This document shows positions 10,101-18,067 of a stretch of DNA of 64,000 nt, piece by piece. The translations under genes were made by a program, and so were the position numbers. Position 1 is the first letter of the stretch. Each line of letters begins with the position of its first letter. The DNA comes from Bog-532 sp963742875 (GTDB lineage Bacteria; Actinomycetota; Actinomycetes; Streptosporangiales; Streptosporangiaceae), in assembly GCA_963742875.1 (NCBI GenBank), contig CAVUNO010000017.1, positions 310,001-374,000 on the forward strand, written 5' to 3'. Under the pieces are notes generated by a model. That model saw only the letters and a list, made by a program, of their open reading frames with translations. It was not told where the DNA came from and did no database searches.

Positions 10101-10145
10101 CGTGTCCAGGCTGGGCCAGTGCCCGCCCAGGCCGAGTTTTCTCAT
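7101..10145 (-). CDS. Polytopic membrane protein with duplicated extracellular C-terminal domain
   Basis: The start is ATG 10145, preceded by GGGGGGAAGG; an ATG 48 bp upstream lacks an SD. The 1014-residue product has roughly 14 hydrophobic segments in the first 550 residues, an acidic cytoplasmic-looking loop (LLDALDDEDSDAG), and then a (GTAVT)n stretch encoded by five 15-bp DNA repeats. A last TM (WFVVTGVAVTVIITAALFAV) follows. The exterior then carries two related units of about 150 residues, each with ATWAI/SWALM, a Cys, GYRLSVHVNL/AYRVAVRVNLARLPGGC and C-GTWTID/CADGIWAID. These units resemble jelly-roll (LamG-like) carbohydrate-binding folds, but I cannot name the family. A surface sensor or envelope role is only inferred. 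The divergent lipoprotein gene starts 148 bp away. Confidence 0.75.
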   Translation of the reverse strand: MRKLGLGGHWPSLDTIAIAQTAVVAVLLVTQFVPQPHVSSGVADQGGLAYGVPLADFVVMAVSLAAGFGMLLTGASRSGARLRYGVLAVVTLLLAIQPVTSLISANAGREYSLVLAFSTAQLAILAVWWRWSARPVLVWVLLPAYYLLVAGVWLVFAAHGRAAAGTGVVLHGLAAEVLLLPLVLVFPILSFSTDWVNRVQQITRRVLLFRDPQRGRLRFSRPLPYATAIVAAALLTGEILAGAGLAGGMAAVLVITVIMIALIRLAGIGRRWPRKVAPPLIFAGAAVFVIDFLVLVDLDPFPPGRPDLLFGTAAALAQVPLALAALLLAVVFILKGRGRHPQLAAGGLLLAMVALVILTATYPAALAGLGLRTPQPHDILGAVDVGAGAAALIWLGLLWYRGQWGTQDARLRQVLVLLVSLASIRGVYALLHWSAGLGPQFTLLLAGFFLLPPLWIYLVPIVRRRFAARRGPADRPELGELLDALDDEDSDAGADRGPQLLKTGFTLVSNSLLLYLGTFRAPVSGEVQPDFLHSDLTASAGLLLLGPPVVVLGFALRLRLQLRPPLRLWCRRPPVRTGPAVTGTAVTGTAVTGTAVTGMAVTSPAFTRRARWFVVTGVAVTVIITAALFAVAFPRSVRASADQPYQARAPGASCDDGDATWAILPPPPLGVACTPGALQINVAAGRTSAVSFVPPDGYFAGGYRLSVHVNLGGLASGCLTLETRVTAAGYYWANVCSQGTWTIDRSDGPALTMLSDGLITPAQSYTVQVTAQGASQRLAIDGRQVAVVADPRYTRTAQLVLGVQNLTGQPGQAGLSSFTFTPTGTAAPAGAERTQLTAPAPACGPASGSWALMTPVTTQLRCGHGPGILTVSPGALGELGFAADAAFPAAYRVAVRVNLARLPGGCAVLGLAMRDQSGYLNEVCADGIWAIDGPVDKVLGHGGLPGKAAPHGSSTEIEAALGGGVDRLIVNGVPVAEVPAPATGGTAYVLLAAVNGGTTSGSASFSDFAFRPGE
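8341..8415. repeat. Five tandem 15-bp repeats inside the membrane-protein gene
   Basis: The unit GTGACCGCCGTCCCG occurs five times head to tail; the first and last copies carry one or two substitutions. Read on the minus strand it encodes GTAVT repeats just before the last transmembrane segment. Near-identity at DNA level suggests recent slippage expansion. Confidence 0.95.
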
Positions 10146-10293
10146 GGCCTTCCCCCCACCCTGATCATTCCCTGCCCCGGGCCCCGGTGGCAATCGTTAC
10201 GCCGGGAACGGCTGGCGAGCGAGATGAAGCCTGTCGGCAGGCAGCGCCCGGCGGTAAAGTGCAGCCAGGGCATCAATCTGGGGGGGTTGGGTC

Positions 10294-10800
10294 ATGGTCG
10301 CGAGACTTGTCCTCGGCGTGGTTTTAACGGCGGCCGTCCTCACCGCGTGCGGCACGGGTTCGGGTGGCCAGCCGTCCCGTCCGGCCACGACGCCCGCCAG
10401 CAGCGGCCCGCCGACCAGCACGGTGGCCGGGACCACTGCGGCCTGCGCCCAGCAGTACCACGCCTGGCAGGACGGCCCGGCCCAGTCGACAATCATCAAG
10501 TTCGATGCCGCCCAGGAAGTCCTGGACAAAGAAAGCTCGTCCGGTCGGCCGACCCTGATCGCCGCCGCGCTGAACATCCTCGGGCAGCGGGCCGCCGCCC
10601 TGGCCAGGTTCCCGGTGCCGTCCTGCGCCGATCCGCACGGCTACTTCGCCGCCGCGCTCAGCCGGATCGTCACTGTGAGCGGCCAGGTCGGGCCGGACGC
10701 GACCCTGACCGACCTCCAGCAGGCGGTCAATCAGCTCGGCTCAGTGTTCTCACTGGAGAGCGACTTCACCGCCGAAGTGGAGCAGACCACTGGAAGCTAG
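10294..10800 (+). CDS. Small secreted lipoprotein of unknown function
   Basis: This 168-residue protein begins at ATG 10294 after GGGGGG (about 10279-10284). It carries a classical lipoprotein signal: MVARL, a hydrophobic VLGVVLTAAVL stretch and an LTAC lipobox with the acylated Cys at residue 19. A Pro/Ser/Thr-rich linker follows, then a helical domain containing two cysteines (ACAQQYHAWQ and VPSCADPHGYF). Many actinomycete lipoproteins of this size have this layout and no known function. It is divergent from the large membrane protein, and the shared 148-bp interval probably holds both promoters. Confidence 0.85.
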   Translation: MVARLVLGVVLTAAVLTACGTGSGGQPSRPATTPASSGPPTSTVAGTTAACAQQYHAWQDGPAQSTIIKFDAAQEVLDKESSSGRPTLIAAALNILGQRAAALARFPVPSCADPHGYFAAALSRIVTVSGQVGPDATLTDLQQAVNQLGSVFSLESDFTAEVEQTTGS

Positions 10801-11441
10801 TCTCTGAGCGCTGGGCACCGTAATCGCAGCCAGAATGATGGTGCCGGCAGGCAGCACGCGACTGCCAACCAGTGGCCGTCCAGTGAGTGATCTTTACTGT
10901 CAGGGCCGGTATCCGCACCACGGCCTACTGGCCTGGTTGGCAGGTGAGCAACGGTTGGGGGTTTGATGACCGGCGACCTGGATGGGGAAGCTTCCCGCGC
11001 TGGGGATGTCTCTGCCGCCAATGCATCCTCGGCCGTGTCGTTGCCTGGCCGCACGCTGCGGCGGCCACCTGGCCAGCGTCCACGAAGATACGCCCCTGAG
11101 CCCGCCTGCTGCACAGGATGGAGACAGGTGACGAGGAGTTTCGGGCTGCAGTACCTTGGCTGGATCGATGTGCTGAGAACCGGGGACGACAATACGCTGA
11201 CTCCACCACCCCTATTCGCCGGGCCGGCGGAGCGTACGTTAAAGGTACTGCTCCGGTCCCCGGCAGCTGCGCCCGCGATGTTGCGGCTGTGCAGCGAGGT
11301 TCCGGAGTTTTTTCGCGCGGGCCGGTCCCGGCCGGGCGCCAGGCCAGGGATGGTGTATGCCATGGCACCGTCGGCCTGTCATCTGTTCACTAGCCAGGAT
11401 GACGCTGGCCGCACCGAGCGGCAGTCTGACTGGAGGCACCG
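10801..11441. other. Intergenic stretch without a convincing gene
   Basis: Several ORFs overlap here in different frames, but none has natural-looking composition, an SD-led start or a recognised motif. The plus frame 10963-11445 is the longest and is rich in Arg/Pro typical of a random GC-rich reading. I see no hairpin terminator or repeat. Confidence 0.5.
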
Positions 11442-11882
11442 GTGAGCACGCCCAGCGGACGGGGCCGGCCCGGGCCACCGCAGGCCCGGCGGAACGTGAT
11501 GTCAACCAGCACGGCCCTCTTCCCGATCGCGGTCGGGGCAATCTTGCGGTTCGCCTTCGCCGCCACATTCATCCACGGCCTGAACGTGCACGCCGTGGCC
11601 GTCATCCTGACCCTGATCGGTGTTATAGGCCTGGTGCTGTCGCTGGTGATGAGCGGCCCGCTGAACCCGCGCCACCGTGGCCCGCGCCCGCCGAGCGCGC
11701 GCCGCCTGAACCCGCGCCCGCCGAACGCGCGCCGGCTGAGCCTGTTGATCCGGCCCCGCGGCCGCGGCAACCCGGGCCTGGACGAGATCAAGGAGGCTGC
11801 AGCCGAAGACGTCGCGACGATCCAGGGGATGACAAGTTCCTTCCGCCCGGCGGGGCCCGACGGCCGGGAAGACGATCTGTGA
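11442..11882 (+). CDS. Small two-TM protein (DUF6458-like N-terminus) with Arg/Pro-rich tail
   Basis: GTG 11442 follows TGGAGG (11431-11436); ATG 11499 is the alternative start and gives MSTSTALFPIAVGAIL directly. The core has two hydrophobic segments, LFPIAVGAILRFAFA and VAVILTLIGVIGLVLSLVM, separated by THGLNVHAV-like text. This matches the short actinobacterial membrane proteins of the DUF6458 type. An imperfect internal repeat (NPR-PPSARRLN / NPRPPNARRLS) follows, then an acidic-amphipathic end (LDEIKEAAAEDVATIQ). Total length is 146 residues. The frame remains open after its TGA into the next entry. Confidence 0.65.
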   Translation: MSTPSGRGRPGPPQARRNVMSTSTALFPIAVGAILRFAFAATFIHGLNVHAVAVILTLIGVIGLVLSLVMSGPLNPRHRGPRPPSARRLNPRPPNARRLSLLIRPRGRGNPGLDEIKEAAAEDVATIQGMTSSFRPAGPDGREDDL

Positions 11883-12140
11883 ACCGCTGGCGCCTACAAC
11901 GAGGACGGCTGCCGGGCCACGCTGGCGCTGCGGGACTGGCTGGAGCAGATGCGGGCCGAGCTGGCCGGGCGGCTGGGTGCGGACCTGCCCCGCCCGGCCG
12001 CCGTGGCAGAGCCGCCGGCCACCGAGGATCTTGAGGTCAGCCGGATTCGTTCGGCGCTGCTGGCGGGCCTGCCCGCCGAATACGAGGGGGCAGGTCCGCG
12101 TCCGCCGATCCAGACCTGGCTCCCAGACCCCGTTCCATGA
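11883..12140 (+). pseudogene. In-frame continuation after a TGA: possible relic of a longer or second ORF
   Basis: Directly after the TGA at 11880-11882, and in the same frame, 85 codons read like protein: AYNEDGCRATLALRDWLEQM, then RAELAGRLGADLPRP, EDLEVSRIRSALLAGLPAEY, ending TAG 12138. An internal ATG at 11949 could start a 63-residue peptide, but no SD is visible. Either the preceding gene gained a stop, or this is a remnant fused by deletion. No family is recognised. Confidence 0.35.
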
Positions 12141-12155
12141 TCCAAGAAACAGGCC

Positions 12156-13367
12156 CTAGGTTCCCGCGCTCGGTACAACGGTGCCGCGGGCGTAGACCGC
12201 GCGGATGCGGTGCATTGCCTCCGGGTCGGTGATCGGGTCGCCGTCGACGGCGAGGATGTCGGCGTCGAACCCGGGTGCGATGCGCCCCTTGCGGTGCCCC
12301 AGCCCGCACACGGCGGCCGCGACAGAGGTGATCGTATGCAGCGCCTCGGCCTGGCCGAAGCCGAGCTGTCGCAGCATGGCCGGTGCGTACCGGACCACGT
12401 CGTGCGGCTTGACCGGCGCGATGCCGGCATCGGTGCCCGCGACCATCGGCGCTTCGGACTGATAAAGCCGCCGTGTGTTGGCGATGATGCCGGGAATGCG
12501 GGCAGCCACGGCAGGTGGCGGCGCCATGCCGGGCACCGGCACCATGCCGATGGTGGCCCCAACGACAATCCGCTGGTCCGCGATCAGCTGAATGAGGTGA
12601 GCGGGTGCATCCACGCCGTCTTCGGTCCAGAATGTCACGTGTTCCAGTCCGTCCACCCCGGCGGCCACCGCGTCGGCGATCGCGTCGACGGCGTGAGCGT
12701 GCGCGGTCACCGGCAGCCCGAGCCGGTGCGCCTCATCGACCGCCGCGCTTAACACCTCGGGCGGGAACTGGGCCAGGTCCTCGCGGGAGCCCGGTGTCAG
12801 GTTCCCGCCGCTGGCCATGATCTTGATGACGTCCACGCCCCGTGCAGCATGCTCGCGCACTGCGGCCTGCACGCCCTCGATGGTCGGCGCCGCGGTCCCG
12901 ACCAGGTAGTGGCAATGCCCGCCCGGAGTGGTGATCGGCGGCCCGGCCGCGACGATCGTCGGCAGATCCGTCCGGCCGCGCAGCCCGAGGGACAAGTAGC
13001 CGCGGTCACCCAGGTCGCGGACGGTGGTGACACCGCCGCGCAGCGCGGCCTGGCCAGCGCGTGCCATCGCCTCCATGACCTCGCCGTCCTGGCGGCCGGC
13101 CAGGTTGCCGACCGGGTCAGCGCCGGCGTCGAAGGCCAGATGGACATGGGTGTCGACCAGCCCGGGCAGCAGGGTCGCGCCGGGCAGGTCGATCACGGTC
13201 CCGTGCTCCGGGGCCTTGCCGCCGGAGTCGGCGCTGAGGATCGTGCTGTCCTCGATCACCACCACCGGATCGGGGATCAGCACGGAACTCGTGCCATCGA
13301 ACAGCCACCCGGCCCGCAGCACCGTCAGCCGGCCCCGCTCACCCGGAACAGCGGTAGTCATGGCCAC
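12156..13367 (-). CDS. Amidohydrolase family metal-dependent hydrolase (imidazolonepropionase/prolidase-like)
   Basis: The 403-residue protein starts at ATG 13367 or ATG 13361. It has the amidohydrolase order: a beta-sandwich start with DGTSSVLIPD, LPGLVDTHVHLAF (metal-binding HxH near residues 74-76), VIKIMASGGN (the Lys that bridges metals), VTAHAHAV, LEHVTF, and GTDAGI with the catalytic Asp. The end is KGRIAPGFDADILAVDGDP, typical of cytosolic imidazolonepropionase-like and Xaa-Pro-dipeptidase-like amidohydrolases. The substrate cannot be deduced. It has no signal peptide. The next gene downstream is convergent, so it looks monocistronic. Confidence 0.9.
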   Translation of the reverse strand: MAMTTAVPGERGRLTVLRAGWLFDGTSSVLIPDPVVVIEDSTILSADSGGKAPEHGTVIDLPGATLLPGLVDTHVHLAFDAGADPVGNLAGRQDGEVMEAMARAGQAALRGGVTTVRDLGDRGYLSLGLRGRTDLPTIVAAGPPITTPGGHCHYLVGTAAPTIEGVQAAVREHAARGVDVIKIMASGGNLTPGSREDLAQFPPEVLSAAVDEAHRLGLPVTAHAHAVDAIADAVAAGVDGLEHVTFWTEDGVDAPAHLIQLIADQRIVVGATIGMVPVPGMAPPPAVAARIPGIIANTRRLYQSEAPMVAGTDAGIAPVKPHDVVRYAPAMLRQLGFGQAEALHTITSVAAAVCGLGHRKGRIAPGFDADILAVDGDPITDPEAMHRIRAVYARGTVVPSAGT

Positions 13368-13744
13368 ATCCCGGGGGTGACCTGCCGCCCGGCTGCTATC
13401 GAGGCTGTCATCTCATCGTCCCCTTCCGCCTGACGACCTGGTGCCCGCCTGACGACCTGGTGCCCTCTGGCAGGAGGCGGGGCAGCTGCGTGAACGGGGC
13501 CCCGTGCAGCTGCGCTCTGGGTGCTGTCCAGTTGAACATCGCCGCCCAGGGCCGACAAGGGAGGCGCGTCATCAATCGACGGCATGCATGCGCCGGGGAA
13601 CACTGTCGCCGCAGTACTGGATTCGGCCCGGAGCGGTTGCGGGAAGCAGCACGCACCGGGCGACCGCCGCGCGCAATTGCGTGTATCCATCTCAAAACTG
13701 CTTCGGGCCCGTCTGCTCGCACATCGTGGTGTAGCCGGTCAGGG
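13368..13744. other. Gene-free interval holding a 19-bp tandem duplication
   Basis: No ORF here looks coding on either strand. The only structure I see is CGCCTGACGACCTGGTGCC at 13427-13445 repeated exactly and head to tail at 13446-13464, about 60-100 bp upstream of the amidohydrolase start. It could be a doubled operator or simple slippage. Confidence 0.6.
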
Positions 13745-14632
13745 TCATGGCGTTCTTCCCTGCTGTTCGAGCGCGCGGGTTACGACGGTCAGGTCCTGCT
13801 CGCCGAGCCCTTGATCAACGGCCTGCTGCCATTCGGCAGCCAGGCAGGCGAGGGCGGCGAACCGGTCGTCGCCGGCCGCTTGCAGCGCGAGGTGCACGTC
13901 CTTGAGTGCGAGCGACAGCGCGAATTGGGCCGAGAACTCGCCGTTGGCGATCCGCTGCAGCTTGGCTGCCTGCCAGCTGGACACGAGCGGGCCGCCGCCC
14001 AGTGCGTCCACCACCGTCTCGGTCGCAAGGCCCAGCCGGCCAGCAAGAGCCACGGACGCGGCGACCGCTTCGGTCGCGAACGCGAGCCAGGTGTTGTTCA
14101 CCAGCTTCAGCCGCGTTCCGGCCCCGGCCTCGCCGACCCAGATCGTGCGCTGGCCGAGCGCGCCGAACAGCGGCGCGACACGCGCGCGCGCCTCGCCGGG
14201 CCCCGACGCGAAGATCGTCAGCTGGCCGCGTCCGGCCGGATCCTTGCTTCCCGACACCGGCGCGTCCAGAAACATCACGTCCGGGCGCTCACCACCGGCC
14301 ATGGCCGCGACGCGCTCGATCCCCGCCACCCCGATGGTGCTCATCTGGGCCCAGATCGCCCCCGGGGCCAGCGCAGCGAGCATCCCCTGGTCCCGGGCGA
14401 CCGAAAGGACGGCATCGGCGTCGGTCACCATCGTGACCACGATCCCGGCTCGCCGCGCCGCGCCGGCGGCGCTCTCGGCGACCTCCGCGCCGAGCTCAGC
14501 CAGATCCCGGGTCGCCTCCATCCTGCGGTTCCACACGATCGTCGGGATGCCAGCGCGCAACGCACTGGCCGCCATCCCATGGCCCATCGCCCCAATGCCG
14601 AGCACCGCAACCGGCTCGTCCGTCCCCGCCAT
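13745..14632 (-). CDS. NAD(P)-dependent beta-hydroxyacid dehydrogenase (3-hydroxyisobutyrate dehydrogenase family)
   Basis: The start at ATG 14632 (MAGTDEPVAVLG) is set by GGGGGAG just upstream, which removes 28 residues from the longest frame. The 295-residue protein has the Rossmann motif GIGAMGHGMA, WNRR (NADP-type Arg after strand 2), FLDAPVSGSKDPAGRGQL (substrate loop; usual DAPVSGG is varied to SGSK), and LKLVNN with the catalytic Lys. A helical dimerisation domain completes it. Members reduce or oxidise small beta-hydroxyacids such as 3-hydroxyisobutyrate, tartronate semialdehyde or related compounds. Substrate is unassigned, and no pathway neighbours help. Confidence 0.88.
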   Translation of the reverse strand: MAGTDEPVAVLGIGAMGHGMAASALRAGIPTIVWNRRMEATRDLAELGAEVAESAAGAARRAGIVVTMVTDADAVLSVARDQGMLAALAPGAIWAQMSTIGVAGIERVAAMAGGERPDVMFLDAPVSGSKDPAGRGQLTIFASGPGEARARVAPLFGALGQRTIWVGEAGAGTRLKLVNNTWLAFATEAVAASVALAGRLGLATETVVDALGGGPLVSSWQAAKLQRIANGEFSAQFALSLALKDVHLALQAAGDDRFAALACLAAEWQQAVDQGLGEQDLTVVTRALEQQGRTP

Positions 14633-14991
14633 CGGTCTCCCCCTTTCAGAGGGTGTAGTAGTTGCGGGTCCTGCCAGTATCACGCCCGCCAGCCCGCCCG
14701 CCGCTTCCGGACGCATCTGCCCTTGCCCCGACCGGGGCAGAAATAATGCTCTTGGCGTGCTCGTTCGGACGAGCCGTGGTGCCGGTCAAGACAAGGGCCT
14801 GAGCCTCCTCTGGTCTCCTCGCCGCACACCAGGTTCGAACGCCGGGCTCACCGGCTGAAGTACCCCCCGGCTGTTGCCGTACACGGCAGGCGGGGCGACG
14901 GGGTTGAGCAGCTTTGCCGCGCCGGCATCTGCCGGTGGGACGACCTATGCACGAACCGCATCCGGTACGGCCCGCGATACGCATACCCGGC
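14633..14991. other. Intergenic region, nothing recognised
   Basis: The 359 bp between the dehydrogenase start and the SnoaL-like gene end hold only short frames with random composition. GGTTCGAACGCC at about 14834 resembles a tRNA T-loop, but no cloverleaf stems flank it. Confidence 0.5.
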
Positions 14992-15348
14992 TTATCCCTG
15001 TCCGCCGGCAAGGATCTCGCGGGGATCGAAGGCCACCCGGATCCGGGCGATCTTGCCGTCCCGGACATGGCTCCAGTTGGCCGTCGGGGTTGGCGGGGCC
15101 ACCTTGGTGTGCAGCTCGAACCAGGTGATGACATCCTCGCCGTCCGCGACGACCGTCTTGACGTCGATGCCCGTCATCATTTGTGACATCCCCTGGAGCC
15201 CTCGCACGCACCCGTCCGCACCATCGGCGCTGCCCAAGGGCCCGCGGAAGGTAACGTCGTCAGCCAGAATCCCGCGCAGCGTCGCGAAATCCTTCGCCTT
15301 CCACGCCTCGAAGTAAGTCCTCGCCAGATCACCTGCATCCCTAGCCAT
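14992..15348 (-). CDS. SnoaL/NTF2-like small protein
   Basis: The 118-residue protein starts at ATG 15348 behind GAAGGG. It has the NTF2/SnoaL cone-fold pattern: an N-terminal helix ARTYFEAWKAKDFATLRGIL, then ADDVTFRGPLG, a conserved G-RGLQGMSQM segment, and beta strands ending in DGKIARIRVAFDPREIL. Such proteins act as small isomerases or hydrolases, or simply bind ligands. No catalytic assignment is possible. It is likely monocistronic, lying 114 bp from the next gene on the same strand. Confidence 0.82.
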   Translation of the reverse strand: MARDAGDLARTYFEAWKAKDFATLRGILADDVTFRGPLGSADGADGCVRGLQGMSQMMTGIDVKTVVADGEDVITWFELHTKVAPPTPTANWSHVRDGKIARIRVAFDPREILAGGQG

Positions 15349-15462
15349 GCCGCACCCTTCGATAGCCGTTCGTCATTCCTACCCTCTCGCATGACCCTCA
15401 CGAGGCACAGGTTTCGTTATGTTCCCTTCATTGCACCGCAACGGACAGAATGTCGACCTGCC

Positions 15463-17247
15463 TTAGAACTTCGGTCTGAGCGCGGGGTGAGCGGGTGCCG
15501 AGCTCGATATCGCGTCTGTGGTCCCGGCGGCCTGGAGGCGGTCGAAGACCAGCCGTACCGCCATCGAGCCTTCGCCGATGGCGGCCGCGGCGCGCTTGAC
15601 TGACCCGCTGCGGACGTCTCCGACGGCGAAGATCCCCGGCCGGCTGGTCTCCAGGAACAGCGGGTTCATGTTTTCGTCGTCGAGCCTGGCCAGGGGAATA
15701 TCGGTGCCGGTGAGCAGGAATCCGTGGCTGTCGTCGGCGAGCTGGCCGGCCAGCCACCCGGTTCTGGGCTTGGCGCCGATGAAGACGAACAGCCCGCGGA
15801 TGGGCAGTTCTGCCTCTGCCGGCCCGGCGGCGCGGCGGATCCGCACGCCCTCCAGCTGGCCGGTGCCGGTCAGCGCGGTGACCTGGGTGCGGGGTGAGAC
15901 GATGATGCGGGGGTTCTGCTTGATCCGGTCGATGAGGTACCGCGACATTGAGGCTTCGAGCGAGTCACCCCGGATCAGCATGTGGACCTTGGCGCGGCTG
16001 CGGCTGAGGAACAGCGCGGCCTGCCCGGCGGAGTTACCGCCGCCGACGACGGCGGCCGGGCTGCTGCCGCAGGCCTGGGCCTCTGCCTGGGTGGCCGCGT
16101 AATACACCCCGACGCCCTCGAACTCGGCGAGCCGGTCCAGCGGCAGCCGGTTGTAATGGGCTCCGGTGGCGATGATGACCGACTTTGCCTGCACGGTCTC
16201 GCCGTCGTCGAAGCTGACCTGATGCAGGCCGTCCGCCGACGACAATGACATCGCCCTGGCCGCCAGCTTGACGCGGACGCCGAACTTCTGCGCCTGCAAC
16301 GCCGCACGCGCCGCCAGTTCCTCGCCGGACAGGCCCGCGGGAAACCCCAGGATGTTCTCGATCCGCGACGAGGTTCCCGCCTGGCCTCCCAGCGCGGTTT
16401 CCTCGGCCAGGGTCGTGGCCAGCCCCTCGGATGCGCCGTAGACGGAAGCGGCCAGGCCGGCCGGTCCCCCGCCCACGACCAGCAGGTCGCACGCTTCGGC
16501 GGGATAGGGGCCTTCCGCGCCCGCCATGCCCAGCGCGTCGAGCAGGGCGCGCCCGCCCGGGTTCCGCAGCAGGGGCCCCCCGCCGGGGATGATGACGATC
16601 GGCAGGTCGGCGACGGGCAGATCCAGGCCGCGCAGTATCGCCTCCGCCTCGGGCGAGGCTTCCAGGTCCAGCCACGTCGACACCAGCCTGTTACGCGCCA
16701 GTATCTCCAGCAGCCGCCGGGTATCGGGATCGAACCGTGATCCGATCAGCGTCAGGCCCGCGCCCCGGCGCATCAGGATCGAGTGCCGGAGCAGGAACGT
16801 GCGCAGGATCAGGTCACTGAGCCCGGGTTCGCTGGCCATCACGGCGCGCAGCTGCGCGACGGGAACCGCCAGGACGCGCCCGGCAGAAGTGGCCACCGCC
16901 GTCAGGTAGGCCCGCTGCCCAGTGAGCATGCCGATCTCGCCCAGGAACTGGCACCGGCCGTACCCGGCAATGAACGTCGCGCCGGGCTGGCCGTACCCCT
17001 GGACGATCTCGGCGGTGCCGTCCAGCATCACGATCAGGTCATAGGTCTCGTCCCCGTCGGCGAACAGCACCTCGCCGGCGGCCACGTCACGCTCGGTGCC
17101 GTACCTGCGCAGCACCTCAAGCTCGGCCGCGTCCAGGACCGGGGAGCGCCCCGGCGCAGAAACCAGGAAATCACCGCTGTCATCACCGGCCCGGCCAGGA
17201 GCGGCCATGCGGCTTTCGGCACCGCGGCCATCTGTGCCTTCGCCCAC
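15463..17247 (-). CDS. Cyclic-nucleotide-binding domain fused to thioredoxin-reductase-like FAD/NAD(P) oxidoreductase
   Basis: The start is GTG 17247 behind a strong AAGGAGG; an ATG 66 bp upstream has no SD. The 594-residue product has three parts. An N-terminal cNMP-binding fold (GEVLFADGDETYDLIVMLDG, FLGEIGMLTGQRA) is followed by a thioredoxin/glutaredoxin-like middle (STWLDLEASPEA, LPIVIIPGGGPLLRNP). The C-terminal TrxR-like flavoenzyme has GGGPAGLAASVYGASEGL, GGQAGTSSRIENILGFP, VVGGGNSAGQAALFL and GIFAVGDVRSGSVKRAAAAIGEG. The usual redox CxxC of thioredoxin reductase is absent: the position reads YYAATQAEAQAC. It is divergent from a hotdog thioesterase. Cyclic-nucleotide control of a flavin reductase is inferred. 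Confidence 0.9.
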   Translation of the reverse strand: MGEGTDGRGAESRMAAPGRAGDDSGDFLVSAPGRSPVLDAAELEVLRRYGTERDVAAGEVLFADGDETYDLIVMLDGTAEIVQGYGQPGATFIAGYGRCQFLGEIGMLTGQRAYLTAVATSAGRVLAVPVAQLRAVMASEPGLSDLILRTFLLRHSILMRRGAGLTLIGSRFDPDTRRLLEILARNRLVSTWLDLEASPEAEAILRGLDLPVADLPIVIIPGGGPLLRNPGGRALLDALGMAGAEGPYPAEACDLLVVGGGPAGLAASVYGASEGLATTLAEETALGGQAGTSSRIENILGFPAGLSGEELAARAALQAQKFGVRVKLAARAMSLSSADGLHQVSFDDGETVQAKSVIIATGAHYNRLPLDRLAEFEGVGVYYAATQAEAQACGSSPAAVVGGGNSAGQAALFLSRSRAKVHMLIRGDSLEASMSRYLIDRIKQNPRIIVSPRTQVTALTGTGQLEGVRIRRAAGPAEAELPIRGLFVFIGAKPRTGWLAGQLADDSHGFLLTGTDIPLARLDDENMNPLFLETSRPGIFAVGDVRSGSVKRAAAAIGEGSMAVRLVFDRLQAAGTTDAISSSAPAHPALRPKF

Positions 17248-17374
17248 TGTGGGCCTCCTTCCAGACAGGACTGACGATGCACCCACCCCCCGATCGCCAG
17301 GCAGTCCTGACATTCACGGCGGCCGGGACGACCCACCTCAACAGCAAGCAGCCATCTTCTGCTACGACTATGTC

Positions 17375-17827
17375 ATGCAGGACCCTGCCGATACCCAGCC
17401 CGGCCCGGACGCCGACGTCGATCTCAGCGCGGAGGCTGCCAGCCGGTTCCTGGCTGCGGCCGGCCTGGTGGTTGATTCGGCCGGCGGAACCCGCGTGGCC
17501 GGGCACATCGACCTCGGGCCGGATCACCACACGCCATGGGGCGTGGTGCACGGCGGTGTCTACACCACCGCCATCGAATCCGCCGCCAGCATCGGCGCCA
17601 GCCTGGCGGTGCGGGACCGCGGGCAGTTCGCTGCCGGTGTGCACAATGCGACCGATTTCCTGCGCCCGGCCACCTCGGGCCGCGCCGAGGTTATCGCCGA
17701 GCCCCTGCAGCAGGGCCGTGTCCAGCAACTGTGGCTTGTCACCATCACCGACGAGAGCGGCAGGGCGCTCGCACGCGGCCAGCTCAGGCTGCAGAACGTT
17801 CCGCTCCCCGGCACAGGCACAAACTGA
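17375..17827 (+). CDS. PaaI-type hotdog-fold thioesterase
   Basis: ATG 17375 (MQDPADTQ) gives 150 residues; longer frames upstream run through the divergent gene. The hotdog signature is clear: HTPWGVVHGGVYTTAIESAASIGA, with the HGG turn and the acidic residue on the central helix, then VGVHNATDFLRP-like text (AAGVHNATDFLRPATSG) and a terminal strand LARGQLRLQNV. Members hydrolyse acyl-CoA thioesters, often phenylacetyl- or 1,4-dihydroxy-2-naphthoyl-type. No SD is obvious before the start. It shares a 127-bp interval with the cNMP/TrxR-like gene. Confidence 0.87.
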   Translation: MQDPADTQPGPDADVDLSAEAASRFLAAAGLVVDSAGGTRVAGHIDLGPDHHTPWGVVHGGVYTTAIESAASIGASLAVRDRGQFAAGVHNATDFLRPATSGRAEVIAEPLQQGRVQQLWLVTITDESGRALARGQLRLQNVPLPGTGTN

Positions 17828-18067
17828 CGAGCGGCCCCCGCCGGGCGGCAGCACACCGGCTCCGTCGCGTTCTCAGTTCAGGCGGCTGCGGGCTGATGTG
17901 CACGGGAGGCGACCGAGCACCTGATCGCCTTCGAGGCCGCACTGCAGGACGGCACCTCTCCGGACGCCGAAGAGACGAAACGGATCGACGACTGTCCCAC
18001 AATCGCGGACCGTGACCCGGGCGACACGCCAAGATGTAATCACCTCACGCTCGCCCCTGACGATGGC

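Noticed and set aside
10963..11445. Plus-strand 160-codon frame before the DUF6458-like gene
   Set aside because: Composition looks random, there is no SD, and it overlaps the SD of the next gene.
14830..14850. GGTTCGAACGCC, resembling a tRNA T-loop
   Set aside because: No acceptor, D- or anticodon stems could be paired around it.
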